Numbered from the stretch's first letter, positions 16,173 to 25,754 are shown. The stretch: 60,789 bases of DNA from Undibacterium pigrum (GCF_003201815.1 NZ_QJKB01000020.1:1-60789); one strand, 5' to 3'. Notes: generated from the sequence alone by a model not told the origin. Program-made: numbers and translations.

Positions 16173-17183
16173 GTGCAAATCGGCTCTTACGTGCTGCGTA
16201 ATAATATTTTTGTTGCTCCCATGGCTGGCGTGACTGACAGACCTTTTCGTCAGTTATGCAAAGAACTGGGTGCGGGTTATGCCGTGTCTGAAATGGCGGC
16301 CTCCAATCCCAAACTCTGGGAAACAGAAAAATCCACGCGCCGTACCAACCATGAAGGCGAAATGGAACCCAAGGCCGTGCAGATTGCTGGTGCTGACCCG
16401 CAGATGCTGGCCGATTGCGCCAGGCATAATGTTGATAAAGGTGCACAAATCATCGATATCAATATGGGTTGCCCGGTCAAAAAAGTCTGCAATGCCTGGT
16501 GCGGCTCAGCCTTGCTGCAGCATGAAGACCTGGTCGGACAGATACTGGATGCGGTAGTCGGCGCAGTCGATGTACCGGTCACGCTCAAGTTTCGTACTGG
16601 CTGGGACAGGGCAAATAAAAACGCCCTGAACATTGCCCGCATGGCAGAAGCGGCTGGCATACAAATGCTGACCCTGCATGGGCGCACCCGTGCCGATGGT
16701 TATAAGGGTGATGCCGAATATGAAACCATTGCTGCCGTCAAGGCCGCAGTCAATATCCCCGTAGTTGCCAATGGCGACATCACGACACCGGAAAAAGCCA
16801 GATATGTCTTAGAGGCCACCGGTGCAGACGCCATCATGATAGGCCGGGCGGCGCAAGGCCGACCGTGGATCTTTCGCGAGATCGCCCATTTCCTCGATAC
16901 TGGCGAGCACTTACCTGCCCCCCTGATTTCTGAAGTTCGTGAACTCATGGATGCCCATTTGAAAGCGCACTATGCCTTCTATGGTGACTACCTTGGCGTA
17001 CGAACGGCACGCAAACATATAGGCTGGTATGTGCAGGACCTGGTAGGTGGTGAAGATTTCCGGCAACAAATGAACTTACTGACGGATTGTGATGAACAAC
17101 TTGCCGCCGTCAGCAGTTTTTTTGATCACATGGCTGGGGAGCGGTTACAATACCGCCCCTTTGAAGAAAAACTGGCAGCATAA
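16173..17183 (+). CDS. dusB: tRNA-dihydrouridine synthase B
   Basis: FMN- and NADPH-dependent enzyme that reduces uridine to dihydrouridine in the tRNA D-loop. The 336-residue protein has a TIM barrel with APMAGVTDRPFR (about 15-26), the catalytic cysteine in DINMGCPVKKVCN (about 91-103), the FMN-binding HGRTRADGYKG and NGDI segments, and IGRAAQGRPWIF. The start is GTG (16173), encoding MQIGSYVLRNN. It is the first gene of the dusB-fis unit known from gamma- and betaproteobacteria, with purH following; in E. coli this arrangement makes fis expression growth-rate dependent. Identification is firm. Confidence 0.94.
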   Translation: MQIGSYVLRNNIFVAPMAGVTDRPFRQLCKELGAGYAVSEMAASNPKLWETEKSTRRTNHEGEMEPKAVQIAGADPQMLADCARHNVDKGAQIIDINMGCPVKKVCNAWCGSALLQHEDLVGQILDAVVGAVDVPVTLKFRTGWDRANKNALNIARMAEAAGIQMLTLHGRTRADGYKGDAEYETIAAVKAAVNIPVVANGDITTPEKARYVLEATGADAIMIGRAAQGRPWIFREIAHFLDTGEHLPAPLISEVRELMDAHLKAHYAFYGDYLGVRTARKHIGWYVQDLVGGEDFRQQMNLLTDCDEQLAAVSSFFDHMAGERLQYRPFEEKLAA

Positions 17184-17276
17184 GACAAAGCACTTTTACA
17201 AAAACCCATTTGTCTTGCCGTCCATGAAGCATGGACTACCCGCCGCCTGGCTTAACCGAACAGTGATAAAAACAGC

Positions 17277-17510
17277 ATGAGCAAAGATAGCATTCAAGAC
17301 GCCGTCCACAAAAACCTGGAAAAGTATTTCCGTGACCTGGGCGAGCAACCTGCCTCCAATATTTACGACATGGTCGTGTTAGCCGTTGAAAAACCGATGT
17401 TAGAAATGGTCATGACGCGCGCATCGAGCAACCAGTCACAAGCCGCCGATATGTTGGGCATTAACCGGAACACCTTGCGCAAGAAATTGCAGCAACACGG
17501 TTTGCTTTAA
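17277..17510 (+). CDS. fis: Fis-family nucleoid protein / transcription factor
   Basis: Small homodimeric DNA-bending protein of 77 residues. The C-terminal helix-turn-helix is clear: SNQSQAADMLGINRNTLRKKL (about 51-71), which is the most conserved part of Fis. The N-terminal arm is shorter than the 98-residue E. coli protein, as is usual in betaproteobacteria. The gene follows dusB by 93 nt and precedes purH by 47 nt. It probably acts on rRNA promoters such as the one at 317-345, though that is by analogy. Confidence 0.93.
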   Translation: MSKDSIQDAVHKNLEKYFRDLGEQPASNIYDMVVLAVEKPMLEMVMTRASSNQSQAADMLGINRNTLRKKLQQHGLL

Positions 17511-17557
17511 TCCATCCGCGAGGCTTGACACCGATTTCCTTACTCAAATCAAAAATC

Positions 17558-19123
17558 ATGATCAAACAAGCCCTCATTTCCGTCTCCGACAAGACAGGTG
17601 TGCTCGAATTTGCACGTGAATTGTCTGCGCTCGGTGTCAAGCTCTTGTCCACGGGTGGCACAGCCAAACTGCTGGCTGACAATGGCCTGCCTGTTACCGA
17701 AGTGGCTGACTACACCGGCTTTCCCGAGATGCTCGATGGCCGTGTCAAGACCCTGCACCCTAAAGTGCATGGCGGCATTCTGGCACGCCGTGATTTTCCT
17801 GAACATGTGGCAGCACTGGAGCAACATGGCATCCCTACCATAGATATGGTGGTGGTCAACCTGTACCCGTTCCAGCAAACTGTCGCCAAGGGCGAATGTT
17901 CACTCGAAGATGCGATAGAAAATATCGACATCGGTGGCCCTACGATGTTGCGCTCTTCTGCCAAGAACCACAAGGACGTGACTGTCATTGTCGATCCGGC
18001 TGATTATGCCGTGGTACTGGCAGAGATGAAGGCGAATCAAAACGTCGTCAGCTATGACACCAAGTTTACGCTGGCAAAAAAAGTATTTGCTCATACCGCG
18101 CAATACGATGGTGCCATCACAAACTACCTGACCAGTCTGGGTGAAGACAAGGCGCACACCACACGCAGCGCCTATCCACAAACCCTGAACCTGCATTTTG
18201 AAAAAGTGCAGGAAATGCGCTACGGTGAAAACCCGCATCAGTCTGCCGCCTTCTATCGCGACCTGAAGTCTCTTGAGGGCTCCCTGGCCAACTACAAGCA
18301 ATTGCAAGGCAAGGAACTGTCTTACAACAATATCGCCGATGCCGATGCCGCATGGGAATGCGTGAAGTCGTTCGCTGAATCTGCCTGCGTCATCGTCAAG
18401 CATGCCAATCCTTGTGGCGTAGCCCTGGGTGCGACACCGTTTGAATCTTATAGCAAGGCTTTGCAGACTGACCCGACTTCTGCGTTTGGCGGCATCATTG
18501 CCTTCAACCGCGAACTCGATGGCAAGGCTGCTGAAATCGTCGCCAAGCAATTCGTTGAAGTGCTGATCGCGCCATCTTTCACTGCCGAAGCGAAACAGAT
18601 TTTTGCAGCAAAACAAAACGTACGTCTGCTGGAAATTTCTCTGGGTGACGGCTTCAATCAATACGATATGAAACGTGTTGGCGGTGGCTTGCTGGTACAG
18701 GCACCGGATGCCAAAAACGTCTTGCAGGAAGAACTGCGTGTCGTCTCGAAATTGCAGCCAACTCCACAACAAATGGCTGACATGATGTTCGCCTGGCGCG
18801 TGGCCAAGTATGTCAAATCAAACGCCATCGTCTTCTGCGGCAATGGCATGACGCTGGGTGTAGGCGCTGGCCAGATGAGCCGCATAGACTCCGCCCGCAT
18901 CGCCTCGATCAAGGCACAGAATGCTGGTTTGACCTTGACTGGTTCTGCAGTAGCGTCTGATGCCTTCTTCCCCTTCCGCGATGGTCTGGATGTGGTAGTG
19001 GATGCAGGTGCAACTTGCGTGATCCACCCGGGTGGCTCCATGCGTGACCAGGAAGTGATAGATGCTGCGGATGAACGTGGTGTGGTGATGGTTTATACCG
19101 GTACACGTCATTTCCGTCATTGA
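17558..19123 (+). CDS. purH: Bifunctional AICAR transformylase / IMP cyclohydrolase
   Basis: Catalyses the last two steps of de novo purine synthesis, turning AICAR into FAICAR and then IMP. The N-terminal MGS-like cyclohydrolase domain (about 1-150) begins MIKQALISVSDKTGVLEFA and contains LSTGGTAKLL; the transformylase domain follows with ENPHQSAAFY, KHANPCGVALG and AFGGIIAFNRE. The start at ATG 17558 gives 521 residues and matches the conserved N-terminus; a frame 11 codons longer is not supported. It follows dusB-fis directly and is closed by a strong terminator at 19155-19181. Confidence 0.96.
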   Translation: MIKQALISVSDKTGVLEFARELSALGVKLLSTGGTAKLLADNGLPVTEVADYTGFPEMLDGRVKTLHPKVHGGILARRDFPEHVAALEQHGIPTIDMVVVNLYPFQQTVAKGECSLEDAIENIDIGGPTMLRSSAKNHKDVTVIVDPADYAVVLAEMKANQNVVSYDTKFTLAKKVFAHTAQYDGAITNYLTSLGEDKAHTTRSAYPQTLNLHFEKVQEMRYGENPHQSAAFYRDLKSLEGSLANYKQLQGKELSYNNIADADAAWECVKSFAESACVIVKHANPCGVALGATPFESYSKALQTDPTSAFGGIIAFNRELDGKAAEIVAKQFVEVLIAPSFTAEAKQIFAAKQNVRLLEISLGDGFNQYDMKRVGGGLLVQAPDAKNVLQEELRVVSKLQPTPQQMADMMFAWRVAKYVKSNAIVFCGNGMTLGVGAGQMSRIDSARIASIKAQNAGLTLTGSAVASDAFFPFRDGLDVVVDAGATCVIHPGGSMRDQEVIDAADERGVVMVYTGTRHFRH

Positions 19124-19154
19124 TGCGAGATTGATGTATTAAATGATATATGTG

Positions 19155-19181
19155 CGGCCCTGATTATTCAGGGCCGTTTTT
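19155..19181 (+). terminator. Rho-independent terminator after purH
   Basis: A 9-bp perfect stem CGGCCCTGA / TCAGGGCCG with loop TTAT is followed by TTTTTAT. It lies 31 nt after the purH stop and would end the dusB-fis-purH transcript before the Sel1-repeat gene. Confidence 0.85.
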
Positions 19182-19364
19182 ATCGCAAATGCATTATTGC
19201 TGGCGACACCACGTCAGCACTGCTGCCAAGTACAACAGCTCAACAATACGCATTGTCCATAACTTGCTGGTAATAGCCATATGCGATAATGCCGCCTAAC
19301 ACAAGATGGCTACAAGGCAGCACTATATTGCCGTGCCGAAGAATTCCCACAGGATGCATGACGA

Positions 19365-22133
19365 ATGATTTATCTGAGCAAGACGACATTGTCTACCATA
19401 ACTTGCGCCGCACTAATGGCCCTGAGTTTGTGGCCTGCCAGCTATGTATCGGCCTCAGAACCTGATCATCCCTCCAACCAACAGAATTACAGTGCTGACT
19501 TGATAGAAACTACCAGGCTTGCTGAAGAAGGCAATGCCGCTGCACAGTTCAAGTTGGCGGGCATGTATTTTGAAGGCCGGGGCGTGGTCAAAGACTTGCA
19601 GCAAGCCGCACTTTGGTTTCGCAAAGCGGCTGACCAAGGAAATGTCACTGCACAGCACAACCTTGGCTGGATGTATGAAAACGGCATTGGCTTCTCCAAG
19701 GATTTGCAACAAGCTTTCAATTGGTATCTGAAAGCCGCGCAGCAGGGAAATGCGAGTGCTCAGAATAATCTGGCTGTGCTTTACAGAACTGGCAGGGGTG
19801 TAGGTAAGGACGAACAACAGGCGGCCCAGTGGTACCGCAAAGCAGCCGATCAGGGAAACGCAAAAGCGCAGTACAGCCTTGCCTGGCTGTATCAAACGGG
19901 AAGTGGTTTGCCCAAGGATGTACAACAGGCTGTTCACTGGTATTTGAAGGCTGCGCAACAAGGAGATGTGGATGCGCAAAATAATCTCGGCGTCATCTAT
20001 CAAGATGGCCTGGAAGAGGTAACAAAGGATGAACAGCAAGCCGTGAACTGGTACCGCAAAGCAGCAGACCAGGGACTTTCCTCTGCACAGACCAGCATGG
20101 GGCTAATGTATTTCGAAGGACGCGGAGTAAGCAAAGATTATCAGCAAGCGGCTCTTTGGTATCGCAAAGCGGCCGATCAGGGAAATGCCAGAGCGATGTT
20201 CAGCCTGGGCTGGATGCACCTCGAAGGCCAGGGTGTACCGAAGGATGAGCAGAAAGCGTTGAGCTTTTACCGCCATGCGGCTGATCAGGGATATGACAGG
20301 GCGCAACACAGCATGGGCTGGATGTACCAAACTGGTTCTGGCCTGTCCAAAGATATGCAACAAGCGGCCTACTGGTATCTGAAGGCCGCCCAACAGGGGA
20401 ACAAGGAAGCGCAAAACAATCTGGCCGTGCTCTACCTGAATGGCCAGGATGGGTTGAAAAAGGACGAACGGCAAGCTGCACTTTGGTTTCGCAAAGCGGC
20501 TGACCAAGGAAATATCACTGCACAGTACAATCTTGGCTGGATGTATGAGAATGGCAATGGATTACCCAAGGATGCTAAGCAGGCTGCAGATTGGTATCTG
20601 AAGGCCGCGCAGCAGGGAAATGCGAATGCGCAGATTAATCTGGGCGTGATCTACCAACGTGGCGATGCTGGAGTGAAAAAGGATGAGCAGCAAGCCTTGA
20701 ACTGGTACCGCAAAGCAGCCGATCAAGGAAACGCCAGTGCACAATATAATCTTGGCTTGATGTATCAGAATGGTAATGGCTTGTCCAAGGATGCGCAACA
20801 GGCCATCCAATGGTATCTGAGGGCCGCGCAACAAGATCATATGGACGCGCAAAATAATCTGGGCTACATCTACCAGTATGGTCAGGACGGAGTAAAAAAA
20901 GACGACAAGCAAGCCGTGAGCTGGTACCGCAAAGCAGCGGACCAAGGGCATTCAGCTGCGCAGACCAGCATGGGGCTAATGTATTTCGAAGGCCGCGGTG
21001 TAGCTAAAGACCATCAGCAAGCAGCAAGCTGGTACCGCAAAGCCGCAGATCAGGGAAATGCCAGGGCGCAATCGAGTTTGGGCTGGCTATACGAGTCTGG
21101 CAATGGCGTGCCCAAGGATGCGCAACAAGCAGCCTATTGGTACCTGAAGGCAGCGCAGCAAGGAAATGCAGGGGCGCAGAATAATCTGGGGGGACTCTAT
21201 CAAAGTGGTTCGGGCGTAAGCAAGGATGAACAAGAAGCGGCAGTCTGGTATCGCATGGCGGCAGATCAGGGCAATGTCAGCGCACAGTTGAGCCTGGGTG
21301 AAATGTATGCTAATGGACGCGGTGTGCCTAAGGATGAACAGCAAGCAGTGAGTTGGTACCGCAAAGCCGCCGACCAGGGAAATGCCAAGGCGCAATTTAG
21401 CCTTGGCTCGATGTATCACACTGGTTTTTTTGTGACCAAAGATGCGCAGCAGGCAGTGCACTGGTATCGCCTGGCTGCCTTGCAGGAAATGTCCATAGCA
21501 CAAACGATGCTGGGTGGCATGTACCTGGCAGGTGTCGGCGTACCTGAGAATTTGTCTCAAGCTGCATTCTGGTTTCGACAGGCAGCCAACCAGGGGGCCG
21601 CAGATGCAGAATACATTCTGGGGATGGCGTATGTCACTGGCAAAGGCGTGCCAGAAGACTGGCGACAAGGGGCGATCTGGCTGCGTCGCGCTGCTGAACA
21701 AAATTATTCCAATGCGCAGCACCTGCTGGCTGTGCTGTATCTCTCTCGCAAAGAATCACCCGATGACGGCAAACAAGCTCTTTATTGGCTGCGCAAAGCA
21801 GCAGAACGCGGCGACGCCAATGCACAACTCGACCTGGGCAGGATCTACGCCAGTGGCAAAATCTTGAATATAGACAGGCGCGCTGCTGCCAGCACCGTTG
21901 CCAGCCCACTTGACCAGGCCTGGGACAAGGCACAGAAAGACCTGGCGGCAACGATTGGTGAAGTGGCAGGTGTAGCCAGAGATGAAGAGGCCGCCTATTT
22001 CTGGACCATGCTATCTCTTGCCAACGGCAATCAAGTTGCACGCGACTATTTACCCCCGCTGGTAGCAGTCTTGCCCGCTGAGAGCAAAAGCAAAGTCGAT
22101 GCAGAGGTCAAAGCCTGGAAACCAGTGAAATAA
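19365..22133 (+). CDS. Large secreted Sel1-like repeat protein
   Basis: A 922-residue exported protein made almost wholly of Sel1-like (TPR-related) helical repeats, which usually mediate protein-protein contact. A signal peptide (about 1-30, ending SYVSASEP) suggests the periplasm or cell surface. I count 21-22 units of 36-37 residues from about residue 45 to 830, with core pattern A-x-Q-x-x-L-G-x-M-Y-x-x-G-x-G-V-x-K-D-x-x-Q-A. Many units alternate between endings WYRKA-ADQG and WYLKA-AQQG. Units 1-8 and 9-16 are copies of one another. The C-terminal 90 residues are non-repetitive. It has its own position between purH and ruvC, which are usually neighbours, so it looks inserted. Function is unknown. 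Confidence 0.85.
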   Translation: MIYLSKTTLSTITCAALMALSLWPASYVSASEPDHPSNQQNYSADLIETTRLAEEGNAAAQFKLAGMYFEGRGVVKDLQQAALWFRKAADQGNVTAQHNLGWMYENGIGFSKDLQQAFNWYLKAAQQGNASAQNNLAVLYRTGRGVGKDEQQAAQWYRKAADQGNAKAQYSLAWLYQTGSGLPKDVQQAVHWYLKAAQQGDVDAQNNLGVIYQDGLEEVTKDEQQAVNWYRKAADQGLSSAQTSMGLMYFEGRGVSKDYQQAALWYRKAADQGNARAMFSLGWMHLEGQGVPKDEQKALSFYRHAADQGYDRAQHSMGWMYQTGSGLSKDMQQAAYWYLKAAQQGNKEAQNNLAVLYLNGQDGLKKDERQAALWFRKAADQGNITAQYNLGWMYENGNGLPKDAKQAADWYLKAAQQGNANAQINLGVIYQRGDAGVKKDEQQALNWYRKAADQGNASAQYNLGLMYQNGNGLSKDAQQAIQWYLRAAQQDHMDAQNNLGYIYQYGQDGVKKDDKQAVSWYRKAADQGHSAAQTSMGLMYFEGRGVAKDHQQAASWYRKAADQGNARAQSSLGWLYESGNGVPKDAQQAAYWYLKAAQQGNAGAQNNLGGLYQSGSGVSKDEQEAAVWYRMAADQGNVSAQLSLGEMYANGRGVPKDEQQAVSWYRKAADQGNAKAQFSLGSMYHTGFFVTKDAQQAVHWYRLAALQEMSIAQTMLGGMYLAGVGVPENLSQAAFWFRQAANQGAADAEYILGMAYVTGKGVPEDWRQGAIWLRRAAEQNYSNAQHLLAVLYLSRKESPDDGKQALYWLRKAAERGDANAQLDLGRIYASGKILNIDRRAAASTVASPLDQAWDKAQKDLAATIGEVAGVARDEEAAYFWTMLSLANGNQVARDYLPPLVAVLPAESKSKVDAEVKAWKPVK
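19605..21260 (+). repeat. About 870-bp internal tandem duplication in the Sel1 gene
   Basis: The stretch around 19611 (CTTTGGTTTCGCAAAGCGGC) recurs almost unchanged from 20481, an offset of 870 bp. The segment ACCAGCATGGGGCTAATGTA at 20091 recurs at 20964, an offset of 873 bp. This equals eight repeat units plus small insertions, so a block of eight units was duplicated after the units had diverged. Boundaries are approximate. Confidence 0.8.
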
Positions 22134-22457
22134 GAGCTGACAGCTGTGATGACGATGACTGCCAGCCAGCATGCACTCATGCCTGAAATACCATGATGTC
22201 TTCATCGTCGGGTAGCAACACCGGATTGTGTCAGTTGGCGAGGGGCAGGCTTCAATAGCGGCTACAAATACCGCTGGAACTCAGGCCGCTCAACATTGCA
22301 TTTCCATGCTCACACATATCCTGCAAAGATCGAACGCCATAAGCAATTACTCACTTACATAGCGAGCAATAAAACTCGCTCACTGATACGTTATACTCTT
22401 CAGCAATAATTGCTGTAGCAGCACAGCATCACATCTAATCCATACTCAGAAGCCCTC
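22134..22457. other. Intergenic region between the Sel1 gene and ruvC
   Basis: This 324-bp stretch shows no gene. A small inverted repeat AGCGAG (22361-22366) / CTCGCT (22375-22380) sits next to a possible -10 TATACT (22392-22397), about 60 nt before ruvC, which may be the ruvCAB promoter region. No good -35 is visible. Confidence 0.4.
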
Positions 22458-23000
22458 ATGAAAATCCTAGGCATAGACCCCGGCTTGCGCACCACCGGTT
22501 TTGGCGTCATCCATAAACAGGGTAGCAAGCTGACATATATCGCCTCGGGCACAATCAAGACTATTGATGGCACTTTACCCGAGCGTTTGAAGACCATACT
22601 GGCAGGCGTCTCAGAAATAGTACGTACTTACCAGCCAGATTGCGCGGCCATAGAAAAAGTCTTCGTCAACGTCAATCCGCAATCCACCCTGTTGCTGGGA
22701 CAAGCCCGGGGCGCGGCGATTTGTGCACTGGTGGCAGCAGATCTGGCGGTGGCAGAATACACGGCGTTGCAGGTCAAGCAAGGCGTGGTTGGTCATGGCC
22801 GTGCCAGGAAAGAACAGGTGCAGGACATGGTACAGCGCCTGCTGGCTTTGTCCGGTTTGCCTGGCAGCGATGCTGCCGATGCGCTGGGTGTGGCGATTTG
22901 TCATGCCCATAGTGGCGATACCCTGGCGACGCTTGGTGCAATTGCGCCTGGACTGGCAAAGAAGGGCTTGCGCGTCAAGGGTGGCCGCCTGGTCGGTTAG
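22458..23000 (+). CDS. ruvC: Holliday junction endonuclease RuvC
   Basis: Dimeric nuclease that cuts Holliday junctions during recombinational repair. The 180-residue length is normal. The RNase H-fold catalytic acids are visible: D7 in GIDPGLRTTG, E in AAIEKVFVNVNPQS (about 67), and the pair in GSDAADALGVAICHA (about 138-152). It heads the ruvC-ruvA-ruvB set, the usual betaproteobacterial order. Identification is firm. Confidence 0.96.
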   Translation: MKILGIDPGLRTTGFGVIHKQGSKLTYIASGTIKTIDGTLPERLKTILAGVSEIVRTYQPDCAAIEKVFVNVNPQSTLLLGQARGAAICALVAADLAVAEYTALQVKQGVVGHGRARKEQVQDMVQRLLALSGLPGSDAADALGVAICHAHSGDTLATLGAIAPGLAKKGLRVKGGRLVG

Positions 23001-23132
23001 CTGCAACCAGATATCATTTCATTGCAGCATTGCAATATCGCAATATCCATATAATTTCCCCGCATTTGCCTCGTCAAACGCGCCAGAATCGTTTACTATC
23101 ACTGCTTATTCATACAGTATGGAAGCAGTCTC

Positions 23133-23714
23133 ATGATAGGTCGCATTGCAGGTACTCTGATAGAAAAGAATCCTCCGCAATTGCTGGTCGATTGCCAGGG
23201 CGTAGGCTATGAGGTCGACGTGCCCATGAGTACTTTCTATAACCTGCCACATCTGGGTGAAAAAGTAGTCTTACTGACGCATCTGGCGATACGCGAAGAC
23301 GCCCATGTACTGTTTGGTTTTGGTACGGCTGAAGAACGCAGCACTTTCAAGCAATTGATCAAAATCAGCGGCGTCGGTGCCCGCACTGCTCTATCCATTT
23401 TGTCCGGTATGTCGGTAGCCGACCTGGCGCAGGCAATCACCCTGCAGGAAGCCGGAAGCCTGACCCGCGTACCTGGGATAGGCAAAAAAACTGCTGAACG
23501 TTTACTGCTTGAACTCAAAGGCAAGCTGGGTGCTGACCTGGGTAATGCGACTGCAGCACTGGCAGCAGGTGACCATAGTGCCGACATCCTGAATGCCTTG
23601 CAAGCCCTCGGTTATTCTGACAAGGAAGCCTTGCTGGCAATGAAGTCCGTGCCCGCAGGTAGTGGCGTCTCTGATGGCATCAAGCTGGCATTGAAAGCAT
23701 TGTCCAAGGGTTAA
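23133..23714 (+). CDS. ruvA: Holliday junction DNA-binding protein RuvA
   Basis: Tetramer that binds the four-way junction and docks two RuvB rings for branch migration. The 193-residue protein begins MIGRIAGTLIEKNPPQLLVDCQG-type OB fold (about 1-62), has the helix-hairpin-helix motifs LIKISGVGARTALSIL and LTRVPGIGKKTAERLL in domain II, and a C-terminal UBA-like domain (NALQALGYSDKEALLAM) that contacts RuvB. The ribosome site GGAAG precedes ATG 23133. It lies 132 nt after ruvC and 3 nt before ruvB. Confidence 0.96.
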   Translation: MIGRIAGTLIEKNPPQLLVDCQGVGYEVDVPMSTFYNLPHLGEKVVLLTHLAIREDAHVLFGFGTAEERSTFKQLIKISGVGARTALSILSGMSVADLAQAITLQEAGSLTRVPGIGKKTAERLLLELKGKLGADLGNATAALAAGDHSADILNALQALGYSDKEALLAMKSVPAGSGVSDGIKLALKALSKG

Positions 23715-23717
23715 GCG

Positions 23718-24788
23718 ATGACGATACAGACTGACAATCTTTCTTCCAGCTTCAGCGAGCCGCGCATTATCTCGGCCACACCCAGCTCGCCCAATGAAGA
23801 AGCGATAGAACGCGCCCTGCGCCCCAAGCAGCTTGATGAATATGTGGGCCAGGAAAAAATACGCGGGCAGCTGGAAATTTTTATCACGGCAGCAAGACAG
23901 CGCAGTGAAGCACTTGACCATACCTTGCTGTTTGGCCCGCCAGGCCTGGGTAAAACCACGCTGGCGCATATCATTGCGCGTGAGATGGGTGTCAACCTGC
24001 GCCAGACTTCTGGCCCGGTGCTGGAACGTGCCGGCGACCTGGCTGCCCTGCTGACGAATCTGGAAGCCAATGATGTGCTCTTCATTGATGAGATACATCG
24101 TTTATCGCCAGTAGTAGAAGAGATTTTGTATCCGGCGCTGGAAGATTACCAGATCGATATCATGATAGGCGAAGGCCCGGCGGCCCGCTCTGTGAAACTG
24201 GATTTGCAGCCTTTTACTCTGGTCGGTGCAACCACCCGCGCAGGCATGTTGACCAATCCGCTGCGTGACCGTTTTGGTATCGTCGCCCGCCTGGAATTTT
24301 ATACGCCAGAAGAATTGACCAAGATCGTAACCCGCTCAGCGTCACTGCTGGGTGCACCGATACAGGCAGATGGCGCGCGTGAAATCGCCAAGCGCGCACG
24401 TGGCACACCGCGTATTGCCAACCGCCTGTTGCGGCGTGTCCGTGATTATGCCGAGGTCAAGGGCAATGGCGAAATCACCAAGGGTATTGCTGATGCTGCC
24501 CTGAAAATGCTGGATGTCGATGCCGTTGGCTTTGACCTCATGGACAGAAAACTGCTGGAAGCCATCCTCTTTAAATTTGGTGGTGGCCCGGTAGGTCTGG
24601 ACAACGTCGCCGCTGCGATAGGCGAAGAACGCGACACCATAGAAGATGTACTGGAACCCTATCTGATACAACAGGGTTTTTTGCAACGCACGCCCAGAGG
24701 CAGGATAGCAACGCCGTCCGCGTATGAGCATTTTGGCGTGACCATGCCCAGATCGGGCAATAACGGTGACTTATGGGGCGGTAGCTGA
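23718..24788 (+). CDS. ruvB: Holliday junction helicase motor RuvB
   Basis: AAA+ ATPase that drives branch migration with RuvA. The 356-residue protein has Walker A GPPGLGKTTLAH (about 74-85), Walker B VLFIDEIHRLS (about 120-130), sensor 1 VGATTRAGML, the arginine-bearing NPLRDRFG, and a C-terminal winged helix ending FLQRTPRGRIATP. It starts 3 nt after ruvA, so translation is probably coupled. Confidence 0.97.
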   Translation: MTIQTDNLSSSFSEPRIISATPSSPNEEAIERALRPKQLDEYVGQEKIRGQLEIFITAARQRSEALDHTLLFGPPGLGKTTLAHIIAREMGVNLRQTSGPVLERAGDLAALLTNLEANDVLFIDEIHRLSPVVEEILYPALEDYQIDIMIGEGPAARSVKLDLQPFTLVGATTRAGMLTNPLRDRFGIVARLEFYTPEELTKIVTRSASLLGAPIQADGAREIAKRARGTPRIANRLLRRVRDYAEVKGNGEITKGIADAALKMLDVDAVGFDLMDRKLLEAILFKFGGGPVGLDNVAAAIGEERDTIEDVLEPYLIQQGFLQRTPRGRIATPSAYEHFGVTMPRSGNNGDLWGGS

Positions 24789-24810
24789 TACTTAAGCCTC
24801 TCCATGGTTT

Positions 24811-25662
24811 GTGCTCAATCCAACCGAACTTGATGCCATGTCCTTACTAGCCGAACAGCATGCCTACACCTTTCTTGAAGCCAGGGCACGTACCCAGCAT
24901 GTCAACCCTCTGAGCTGGCAATTTGAATTAAGCATAGCGGATGCTTATGACATTGCCAAAGCATCCGACACCATACGTGCTGCGGAAGGCGAAGTGCGTA
25001 TAGGCCGCAAACTGGGATTTACCAACCGCAAGCTGTGGACCAAGTATGGTGAAAAAGCCGCCATACGAGAGCCTATCTGGAGCAGCCTGTTTGACAGCAC
25101 GGTGCGCTATGTAGAAGACAATCATGCCTACCAAAGCCTGACTGGTGCACTGCAACCGCGCATAGAACCAGAAGTGGTATTCAAGCTGGGCAGGACTCCT
25201 GCTGCCGACGCCTGCATAGAAGAGCTGGCAGATTGCCTGGAATGGATGGCGCATGGCATAGAAATCGTCGTCAGCCCCTACCCTGACTGGAAGTTTGAGG
25301 CAGCCGATGCGATAGCAGCACTGGGCTTGCATGGCACCCTGCTGATAGGTGAGCCGCGCATTTTATCGAGTGCCAGCCGCCTGCATCTGGCAGAACTGCT
25401 GGCCAATGCCAGCGTCTCGCTGTCATGCGATGGCACTTTGCTGAGCGCTGGTTATGGCAGCAATGTGCTGGACAGCCCCTTGCATGCGATCTGGCATCTG
25501 CATGGTCTGCTGCAAAAGCAACCGCAATTTTCTCCTTTGCAAGCTGGTGAAATCATTACTACCGGCACCTGGACTGATGCCTACCCTGTGCAGGCCGGGC
25601 AAACCTGGGGGACGGCATTCTCTGGAATACCCTTGCCAGGCCTGAGTGTCAGTTTTGCATAA
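24811..25662 (+). CDS. MhpD/HpaH-like hydratase or decarboxylase family protein
   Basis: A 283-residue protein of the fumarylacetoacetase-C superfamily, subgroup of 2-keto-4-pentenoate hydratases and 4-oxalocrotonate decarboxylases. Visible marks are IGRKLGFTNRKLW (about 64-76), IEPEVVFKLGR (about 118-128) with an acidic metal ligand, GIEIVVSPYPDWKF (about 149-162), and LQAGEIITTGTWTDAYPV near the end. The start is GTG 24811; ATG 24838 (MSLLAEQHA) is an alternative. It begins 22 nt after ruvB, so it may share the ruv transcript, but it is metabolically unrelated. No aromatic meta-cleavage genes are near, so the substrate is unknown. Confidence 0.75.
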   Translation: MLNPTELDAMSLLAEQHAYTFLEARARTQHVNPLSWQFELSIADAYDIAKASDTIRAAEGEVRIGRKLGFTNRKLWTKYGEKAAIREPIWSSLFDSTVRYVEDNHAYQSLTGALQPRIEPEVVFKLGRTPAADACIEELADCLEWMAHGIEIVVSPYPDWKFEAADAIAALGLHGTLLIGEPRILSSASRLHLAELLANASVSLSCDGTLLSAGYGSNVLDSPLHAIWHLHGLLQKQPQFSPLQAGEIITTGTWTDAYPVQAGQTWGTAFSGIPLPGLSVSFA

Positions 25663-25720
25663 AAGTCGCTAACAGTCTGGCAATAGCAGTTAATTTCCAG
25701 ATATCTCATCATCGCTAAAT

Positions 25721-25754
25721 ATAAAAGGCTGACATGAAAATGTCAGCCTTTTAT
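25721..25754 (+). terminator. Terminator after the hydratase-like gene
   Basis: A perfect 14-bp stem ATAAAAGGCTGACA / TGTCAGCCTTTTAT with a 6-nt loop lies 58 nt after the hydratase stop. The 3' arm supplies the T-run, and the symmetric flanks allow action on both strands. Confidence 0.8.

Noticed and set aside
17900..18772. A 290-residue minus-strand frame over purH
   Set aside because: purH is complete and conserved on the other strand; the antisense frame has no family features.
19455..21722. Several long minus-strand frames inside the Sel1 gene
   Set aside because: They are mirror products of the repeated plus-strand codons; the plus-strand frame has a signal peptide and regular 36-residue units.
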